A stretch of DNA of 64,000 nucleotides, from the NCBI GenBank assembly GCA_033725935.1, contig MU867077.1:506776-570775 (forward strand), in the 5' to 3' direction. Below, piece after piece: positions 57,670 through 64,000 of this stretch. The stretch's first letter is position 1; the number at the start of each line of letters is the position of its first letter. The DNA comes from Cladorrhinum sp. PSN259. Lineage: Eukaryota; Ascomycota; Sordariomycetes; Sordariales; Podosporaceae. The position numbers and the translations under genes were made by a program. The notes under the pieces were generated by a model that saw nothing but the letters and a program-made list of their open reading frames with translations, ran no database searches and had not been told where the DNA came from.

Positions 57670-59796
57670 ATGGTCTATTGTGGGAAACCAAGCAAAGGAT
57701 GCTCCAACTGCCGGGAACGAAAGATTCGCGTAAGTGTCTTGTCCTGCTACAAACTATTTTTGCCACTCTATCGATCCGATATAATACGCCGTGTTCTCCA
57801 TATCTCTTCGACGCCATGTTAACACCGTGCCTAGTGTGACCAAAGGCTCAACGGATGCGGCCAATGCGAAAAGAGACAGCAAAAATGCCCGGGCTATCGG
57901 AATCTCGTGGACCTCATGTTCCGCGATGAGAGCTCACACGTTATCAAGAAGGCCAAGGCGCGGGCCCGGAAAAAGGGGGCCAACCTCACCGTCGAGCCAG
58001 CTACACCATCAACCAGCTCCGAGGGAAGGTTATCAATGACACCCGAACCCCGCTCACGCACCTTGTCGATATTCGTACCCGCGACTCCGGTACCGAGCAC
58101 CCCAACCGACAATTGCGTCTGGCCATACGACGACAGTCTGCTCATGTCGCCCGAATCAGGAAGTTGGCCAGTAACACCCCCGGCCATGGCACGGTTGTAC
58201 AATCTTGCCCCATCGTGCCAAGAGCAAGGCGTTGGCTACTTCTTTTCTAGATATGTCAATAATGAGGAGACGGCGTGCCATCAAAATTTTGACTTTCTCA
58301 GAGATGTATGGAAGTCATCCTCAACAGATCCCGAGCGCCAGGTTGATGGGGTCCTCGCCAGCATGACAGCTGTTGGGCTGATGGGAATGGCCAGCTTGAC
58401 ACGATCCGGCGATTTGATGGATGCCGCAAGAAAGTCATATGGGACTGCATTGGGGCTAACAAAGGATGCCTTGAAGGATCCGGCCGAAGCTATCAAGGAT
58501 AGCACCATGCTCTCGATTCTCATCCTCGGTGTCTTCGAGATGATGGTAGAAAACCCAACTAGGGATCGGACCGTCCAGGCATTCCAGGAGCACGTCAACG
58601 GCGCCGCGGCACTGGCAAGGATGAGAGGGCCTGCTCAGTTTCAGACTCGAGCGGGCAGGAGGATGTTCTCGATGCTTTGCCAGAGAGTCATTATCAGTTG
58701 TGCGCAGAGAGACGTGCCGATGCCACAGCCATTAATAGAGCTTTGGCATGAGATGGCAAAAACGCTGGACCCCGAAAACCCAACACGACGATTGATGCCT
58801 TTGGTATGGCAGGTGCTGCAGCTGCGATCCGACATCAAGCAGGGAAACCTGACGGATCCAGAAATTATCATCTCCCAACTCCTTACCATCGAGAACGAGT
58901 TTGAGAAGTTGACCACTAGCCTTCCCCTATCATGGCAGTACCGAACTTTCAAAGTGACCCAATACCACCCGGCCGTTTACGGGGGCTACTGCCACCTTTA
59001 CACATCGATACACCAGGCCAACCTCTGGAACTGTATTCGGACCACCCGAATCCTTCTCCTCGAGACCATCATCTCGGAGGTTTATAACCAGTTCTATACT
59101 TTCGCCTCCCATTTTGCTTCAAGCCAATACCTCCAAGAATTAAACAAGGCGCGGCGGAAGTTGAAAAGGGTAGTGGCGGATGTAGCTGCCAGTGTGCCTC
59201 AGCACATGGGCCTCATAGACTCGGACGGTACCATCGAAAGTCTTATTCCTGGATCTACCAGAATCACAACTGTCGAAGTTCTTCAGACTCCCAGCCCGCC
59301 CACTTCCCCATCAGCAAGATCAACCGACTCCGGCTACAGTCCCGCAGAGCCCCGAAGACCTTCAGGGCTAACAATTCTCGACGTGACCAAGGCGCAAGGC
59401 GAGGAGGAATCAGAACGATATATGCACCTTGTCTCGGCAACCAGCACAGTCGTCTGGCCTCTCTATCTCGTGGGCATGTCGACGGCATGTACGGAGGAGA
59501 TGAAGACGTATGTGATTGGGAGGTTAAGGACGCTGTACATGGAGACGAGCATCAAGCAGGCCGATGCGATTGCCAACATTCTAGAAGAGCATGAGACGGC
59601 ACCAGAGTGGATGCATAACGAGGAGGTCCAAGAGAGACAAGATTTTGGTGTTGCTACTGCTCACATGCTGGGTACTCCTCAGTCAGACGACTATGGATTT
59701 GCTGGATTGGGATTGGGGCTTTCACCGCTACAAGTGCCATTACAATTTGATGAGAGGAGCGTAAACGGGAATATGAATGACTTGCTGTGGGTATGA
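57670..59796 (+). CDS. Zn2Cys6 transcription factor with C-terminal fungal-specific (DUF3468-type) domain
   Basis: Nuclear regulator of unknown target. Exons 57670-57729 and 57835-59796 (105-nt intron, GTAAGT...GCCTAG) give 673 residues. The intron lies inside the zinc cluster, between R20 and C21; splicing completes the six cysteines C11, C14, C21, C28, C31 and C38 (CX2CX6CX6CX2CX6C), followed by PGYRNLVDLMFRDES, the linker common in this subfamily. A basic patch KKAKARARKKG comes next. The long C-terminal region is helical, with AFQEHVNGAAALARMRGP, a hallmark of the Fungal_trans_2/DUF3468 domain. Without the first exon the protein would lose half of its DNA-binding motif. The neighbours do not suggest a pathway. 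Confidence 0.9.
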
Positions 59797-60175
59797 AGCA
59801 GGAAGTCGGAAGAAAAAAACCCATAAAGGAAAAGGGGTGGCAGATGATTCCCATAGGTGCGGACTTGTATAACTCTGTTGTTTTGTATATACCATAACGA
59901 TACTCCATGCAGCATTCAAGCAAGGACATGATGATGAATACTAAAGTTTTCGAACCAATCAAGATATACTTGGTAGCCCAATAAAGTGTGATACTGAGAG
60001 AAAAGGGGAAGAGCGCTCCTCAAATATACGACCCTGGAACTATCGAGGTCGTTTATTGTGGGTCTTGTCACTCAATGCCCCTCCATGATAAACCAACAAC
60101 CCCGCCATAAATATCCGGCTTTCGCCAACATTCAAGGGGAATTCTACAGAGAAATTGCCACAGACACAGCCCATC
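59797..60175. other. Intergenic: regulator 3' end and KTI12 promoter
   Basis: About 0.38 kb between two plus-strand genes. An open frame from 60058 runs into the KTI12 reading frame but only by reading through the KTI12 intron, so it is treated as promoter/leader. No named site seen. Confidence 0.55.
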
Positions 60176-61185
60176 ATGCCGGTGAGAGCTCACCGTTTTT
60201 GGACTTCACTCCCAAGATTTACACATTAGCTAACCTCCTTTACAAAAAGATCATAATAGTAACCGGCCTCCCAACCTCGGGTAAATCCCACCGCGCGCAA
60301 CAGCTTCACTCCTACTTCGCCGAGCGCATTGCTTCTTCTTCTGAAACGAAAACCAAATACCGACTTCACTTGATATCAGACGATACCCAATCCATTTCTC
60401 GAGACGTATACGATCTTTCTACATTACCACAGCACGTCCGGTCAGCAAACGCGTCAGAAAAAGATGCGCGCGCTTCGATTTACGCCGCGGTGAAGCGGGT
60501 GCTTTCCCCAAGGGATATAGTAATATTAGACGGGCTGAACTACATCAAGGGGTGGAGGTATCAGCTTCACACCGAGGCGAAAAACCTGGCTACTCCCTCG
60601 GTCATACTGCAGATAGGTTGCCCGGTGGACAGGGCAAAGGAAATCAACGAGCGGGAACAGAGGTACGCCAAGGAGAACTGGGAGAATCTCGTGTTCAGGT
60701 ATGAAGAGCCCAACCCGATGACGAGGTGGGATTCCCCTCTTTTTACTATAATATGGGAAGACACGGAGGAGGAAGCAAAGGGTGTGTTTGAAAAGATGTG
60801 GGACACGATCGCGGGGGAGAATAAGGTTGTGGTCAAGCCGAATCAGAGTACGGTACAGAGGGATAAAGATCCGGGAGGGGACTACTTGTATGTCCTGGAG
60901 AAGGAGACGCAGGATATTGTGAAGAAGATTCTGGAGAGGCAGAATGAGGTCGGAGAGGGCGGGGAGGTTAGGTTACCAAAGGGAGGGAATGATGGCGAGG
61001 AGGAGTTGGTGATAGAGCTGCCAGGGAAGAAAGTGGGACTGCCGCAGTTGCAGAGGTATAGGAGGGCGTTTGTCGCCATGAATAGAGGCGGGATAGGGTT
61101 GGAGATGGTCGGAAAGTTGCAGGCGGGGAGGTTGAGGGAGAGTTTTGTTGGGTATTTGAATGATGCCTTTGAGAAGGATGACTAG
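60176..61185 (+). CDS. KTI12: Kti12, Elongator-associated P-loop ATPase
   Basis: Cofactor of the Elongator complex, needed for modification of wobble uridines in tRNA; related to the L-seryl-tRNA kinase PSTK. Exons 60176-60181 (6 nt, coding Met-Pro only) and 60250-61185 around a 68-nt intron (GTGAGA...CTAAC...AAAAG) give 313 residues, the same as I recall for yeast Kti12. The joined start MPIIIVTGLPTSGKS puts the P-loop at residues 8-15, as in the family; the unspliced frame that starts at 60058 would add an unrelated 64-residue extension. Other marks: LISDDTQS, IVILDGLNYIKGWRYQL, RYEEPNPMTRWDSPLF and the C-terminal LPQLQRYRRAFVAMN. It is convergent with SEC63, about 370 bp between the stops. 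Confidence 0.93.
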
Positions 61186-61556
61186 ATGAGAGAGAGACAT
61201 TCAAGTATTCGAGGCTCCCATGGAACGGTAACTTTGTCATCAACACATTGATTGATCTGTTGAAAATGGGTCTGAAGGCTTGCTCCCTCAACATAGCCTG
61301 GCACACAAAACATCATACATACAAGACACCATTGATCATTAACAGGCCCAATCGACCTGAAGTTCAAGTATTTCGGATATACCCATGCCTTCAGTAATTG
61401 AAGTTACTTCCCCATTTCCAATCATCTACACCCCACTCGCCAATCAAGCCCACGAGTCAAACCATGAAGGGAAAGAAAACCATAAAAACCCCAACCGTTT
61501 TTAGAAGCACGCACACGAAGAGTACTAAAACAAAATAACTTCACCACGCCTCTAAA
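61186..61556. other. Intergenic between convergent KTI12 and SEC63
   Basis: About 0.37 kb that must hold both 3' UTRs, which may overlap. Nothing else seen. Confidence 0.6.
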
Positions 61557-63749
61557 CTATGACTCATCCTCTGTATCCGTGTTAGTAGCACTGGTATCAC
61601 CATCTTCTTCATCATCGTCCGTCCCGCTCTCCTCATCACTCTCTTCTTCCTCCTCTACTTGCTTCTTAACCTTAGGCTTCAGCGGTACGCCTCCCTTGGC
61701 TGCGTGCATTATACCCGCAATGGAATCTAATTCTCTGGTCAGTATATTTCCTTCGTCAAAGAGATCCTGGATTGAAAACCTACCCTCTTCGGGTTCACTG
61801 ATCTCATCCTCCACCACCTGGTCCATCTCGGCTGCCCTGCTCGCATCCTCCACGATCAACGTCACCTCCATCTTGGTATCAAACCCAACGTAGCTATCAC
61901 AAACGGCGTGCATGACAAACGTGTAATGCCCAGACTGGGGCGGAGCTTGGAACTGAGCCTTGAGGGTCTGCATTGCAAACGTTGGCGTCTTGCCGTCGGC
62001 CTCAAAGATCGGCTTATCAAACTGCGCAAAAGTGAAAGGAGGAACCGCAACTCTGCCCTGCTTTGAGTCTGTCAAGAAAACATGCCACCTGGGTGAGTGA
62101 TCCCTCGAGAAATACGGTGCCGCAACGAGAGGAGCAGAGATGGGCTCTTCCTCTGCAGATTCATAAATAGGTTTGCCCTTTTCGTCCTTTCCAACCTGCT
62201 TCTTGACCTTGCGACCGAGAATAGCATCCAAGTCGTCCTCTGCGGGATCAATATCCTCGAGATCAAGGGGATCGACCTCGGGAACATTTTCACTGCCTGG
62301 GGGAACAAATCGGCCCTTGACAACCAAAGTGACTAGAGATGAAGGAAGGATGAACCGTTCTCCAGTAACCTTGAAGTAAGCCTTTGCGACACGGAAGAAT
62401 GGGAGCTGCTTGGCGACTGAGACGGCCTCGTTGTACTGCTCGTTGGTGAGAAGACCCTTGCCGACTACCAGGGCGCGTCTCTTGGCGTCTGGCCTGTCCA
62501 TAAAGTCTTGTACGTTGGTGTGAATTCTTGAATCGCCATCAACAGCCTTGACAACGGCCGGGGTGAAGTAAGGAAGCTGAAGAAGAGGTGAAGACTTGGG
62601 AGGGAGCGCTTGAATCAGGAGCTGGCTGGCGTAGTAGGATGCCAAGAGAGGAGCAGTGTTCATATATGCAAGAGAGATGGCGGTAAACGACTTGTTGAGA
62701 GACTCTGCAATAGGAGCAACGGCGAACTTGGCCTTGTTCAGAGCGGGGTCGTCGAGCTCGACACGTCCAAGATAAGCCCAAAGCAGCGCCAATGCCTTCC
62801 TCTGCGGGCCGCTCTCAACATCCTCAAGCCTCTCCTTGTCTTTGAGAGAAAGACCGCCAGCGAATGGTGTAAGCTCACCCTCGGCCAGAATTCTTGATTC
62901 CAACTTGGCAAGGCCCGTGTCAGCCTTGTCTCCCTTGAGAAGCTTCTCATATTCCTGTCCAGTGCTGAGGGCGGCAACGACACCACCCTCGTCGATGTTG
63001 TCCTTGTATTCGCGGAACAGTCTATTGGCACTCTCCATGAGGACACCTTCCTTGGACCTCCTCAAGGTGCCGTACCACCAGGAACCAACCATGTATGGCA
63101 GCAAAACACCAAAGAGAACCGAGTAGAGCAGCACAACATATTTACCATTGCCGTCCGACACGAGGGCTTTCGGCAGGGCAATATTGATGCTGAAACCTTG
63201 CTTTCCATCCGGGTTACCGAACTGAATGTAGTTGTTGCGCACCTCCTCATCGGTCAGGGCCTGGTAAGCTTTTGAAATCTCAACATACTTGGTGTTGACG
63301 TCTTCGACGGTCTCGTTGATGGCCGCGTTGGGCTTCGCCTTGTCGGGATGGAACTTGAGAGAAAGCACCTTGTACGCCTTCTTGATTGCTTTCTCGGTCG
63401 CGGATTCGGAGATGCCCAAGATGTCGTAGGGATTCCAGACCTTTTGCGGTGCGGGACCATCAGTCGTCTTGATGAGGTAGAGCATATAGCCCATAACAGA
63501 CCACCCGCTAATGACAGCTAAAACGAGCCATAGTTTCCTGTCCTTGCGCTTTTCTTGTGTACGTAGTGATTCGACAATGTCTGTGTGTTTGTGCTTGAAG
63601 TTTGTCTTGGTCCGTGGGAACGACGCGGCTGGATCCTGCGATCGCTTGACGAGGAGGAACGTCAATGGGAGAGTGATGATGAAAGTGAGAGTGAAGACGA
63701 AGAAGGGCCAAAGGTGGCCCTCCTCGTCGTACGTGTAGTCTGTGCTCAT
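61557..63749 (-). CDS. SEC63: ER protein-translocation subunit Sec63
   Basis: J-domain membrane protein that recruits Kar2/BiP to the Sec61/Sec62 channel for post-translational import into the ER. Single exon, 730 residues. Topology: hydrophobic segments at about 14-34, 72-92 and 203-225; the J domain (about 104-180), with HPD at 134-136 in LKFHPDKAKP, falls between segments 2 and 3, as known for Sec63. The Sec63/Brl domain follows, including RRALVVGKGLLTNEQYNEA and an Ig-like end (GHYTFVMHAVCDSYVGFD). The extreme C-terminus is strongly acidic (EEEEESDEESGTDDDEEDGD), the part that in yeast binds Sec62. The start MSTDYTYDEEGHLWPFFVF is the first ATG and typical. Confidence 0.96.
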   Translation of the reverse strand: MSTDYTYDEEGHLWPFFVFTLTFIITLPLTFLLVKRSQDPAASFPRTKTNFKHKHTDIVESLRTQEKRKDRKLWLVLAVISGWSVMGYMLYLIKTTDGPAPQKVWNPYDILGISESATEKAIKKAYKVLSLKFHPDKAKPNAAINETVEDVNTKYVEISKAYQALTDEEVRNNYIQFGNPDGKQGFSINIALPKALVSDGNGKYVVLLYSVLFGVLLPYMVGSWWYGTLRRSKEGVLMESANRLFREYKDNIDEGGVVAALSTGQEYEKLLKGDKADTGLAKLESRILAEGELTPFAGGLSLKDKERLEDVESGPQRKALALLWAYLGRVELDDPALNKAKFAVAPIAESLNKSFTAISLAYMNTAPLLASYYASQLLIQALPPKSSPLLQLPYFTPAVVKAVDGDSRIHTNVQDFMDRPDAKRRALVVGKGLLTNEQYNEAVSVAKQLPFFRVAKAYFKVTGERFILPSSLVTLVVKGRFVPPGSENVPEVDPLDLEDIDPAEDDLDAILGRKVKKQVGKDEKGKPIYESAEEEPISAPLVAAPYFSRDHSPRWHVFLTDSKQGRVAVPPFTFAQFDKPIFEADGKTPTFAMQTLKAQFQAPPQSGHYTFVMHAVCDSYVGFDTKMEVTLIVEDASRAAEMDQVVEDEISEPEEGRFSIQDLFDEGNILTRELDSIAGIMHAAKGGVPLKPKVKKQVEEEEESDEESGTDDDEEDGDTSATNTDTEDES

Positions 63750-64000
63750 TTCGGCGGTGCGGCCGGGTAGGCACGACTGTTAGATGAAGCTGGAGTGCGA
63801 TGCCTGTTCTGAGGATCCTGCGACTGTCTGTTGGTAGGCCTTTAACTTTTTCTTGTTTTGGGGAAAAGGTGCTCGCACGAACCCGTAATCGTTTGGAAGA
63901 CGGCGATGCCAAAATGCAAGCAATAGAGAAGAAAAAAAGATCAGATACAAATCGATTGGGTATGTGTGAGTGTGTGAAATTGGAATCAAAGACAAAGCCC
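63750..64000. other. SEC63 promoter/leader, window edge
   Basis: 251 bp upstream of the SEC63 start. A short frame at 63780-63995 (minus strand) has no recognisable product; the next gene lies outside the window. Confidence 0.55.

Noticed and set aside
53586..59796. Possible small gene cluster (DUF7702 membrane protein plus Zn2Cys6 regulator)
   Set aside because: The two genes are 3 kb apart, with no biosynthetic enzyme nearby and housekeeping genes on both sides.
60058..60175. N-terminal extension of KTI12 from an upstream ATG
   Set aside because: It needs read-through of a clear intron (60182-60249) and would place 64 unrelated residues before a P-loop that is normally at the very N-terminus.

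Overview
The window is nuclear DNA of a filamentous ascomycete (Pezizomycotina, most likely Sordariomycetes). Evidence: intron-split genes with short (50-190 nt) GT-AG introns and CTAAC/CTGAC branch sites, a single dispersed 5S rRNA gene, the trifunctional TRP1/trpC fusion, and proteins that resemble Neurospora/Chaetomium relatives (for example Nup188 and Atg1). From memory, apg-1, ornithine aminotransferase and trp-1 also lie close together on Neurospora crassa linkage group III, so this looks like a conserved chromosomal block and not an accessory island. Species is not determined.

Layout, left to right. 0.9-13.1 kb: exportin-T/Los1 (-), the FACT subunit Pob3 (-), Tim13 (+), an NSRP1-type splicing-speckle protein (-) and the autophagy kinase Atg1 (-). 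13.1-18.5 kb: a 5.4 kb gene-free stretch upstream of ATG1. 18.5-25.1 kb: ornithine aminotransferase (-), a 5S rRNA gene (-), the GPI mannosyltransferase Gpi10 (+) and an MFS anion:cation-symporter-type permease (-). 25-34 kb: a Sac7-like RhoGAP (-) in long non-coding flanks, then Tim9 (+). 34.4-45.7 kb: the nucleoporin Nup188 (-), TRP1 (+) and a BRCT-WGR protein (+) that looks like the regulatory half of a PARP without a catalytic domain. 47-54.6 kb: an NDUFAF7-like mitochondrial methyltransferase (+), the U-box cyclophilin PPIL2/Cyp8 (-), the PTM1/GPR107-type seven-TM protein (+) and a DUF7702 membrane protein (-). 57.7-63.7 kb: a Zn2Cys6 regulator (+), Kti12 (+) and Sec63 (-).

The genes are mostly housekeeping: nuclear transport (Los1, Nup188), mitochondrial import and complex I assembly (Tim9, Tim13, NDUFAF7), ER/Golgi functions (Gpi10, Sec63, Ptm1), chromatin and RNA (Pob3, NSRP1, PPIL2, Kti12) and amino-acid metabolism (TRP1, OAT). 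No transposon, CRISPR, secondary-metabolite cluster or virus-like element was recognised. Coding models were built by joining exons by eye from splice signals, protein continuity and family resemblance; coordinates give the full start-to-stop span and exon limits are in the evidence.

The most noteworthy observations are the catalytic-domain-less PARP-like protein, a divergent 5S gene with apparent compensatory helix changes, five genes whose first coding exon is only 6-16 nt, stop-free in-frame introns in ATG1 and TIM13 that would allow isoforms by retention, and a cross-pathway-control site (TGACTCA) upstream of TRP1.
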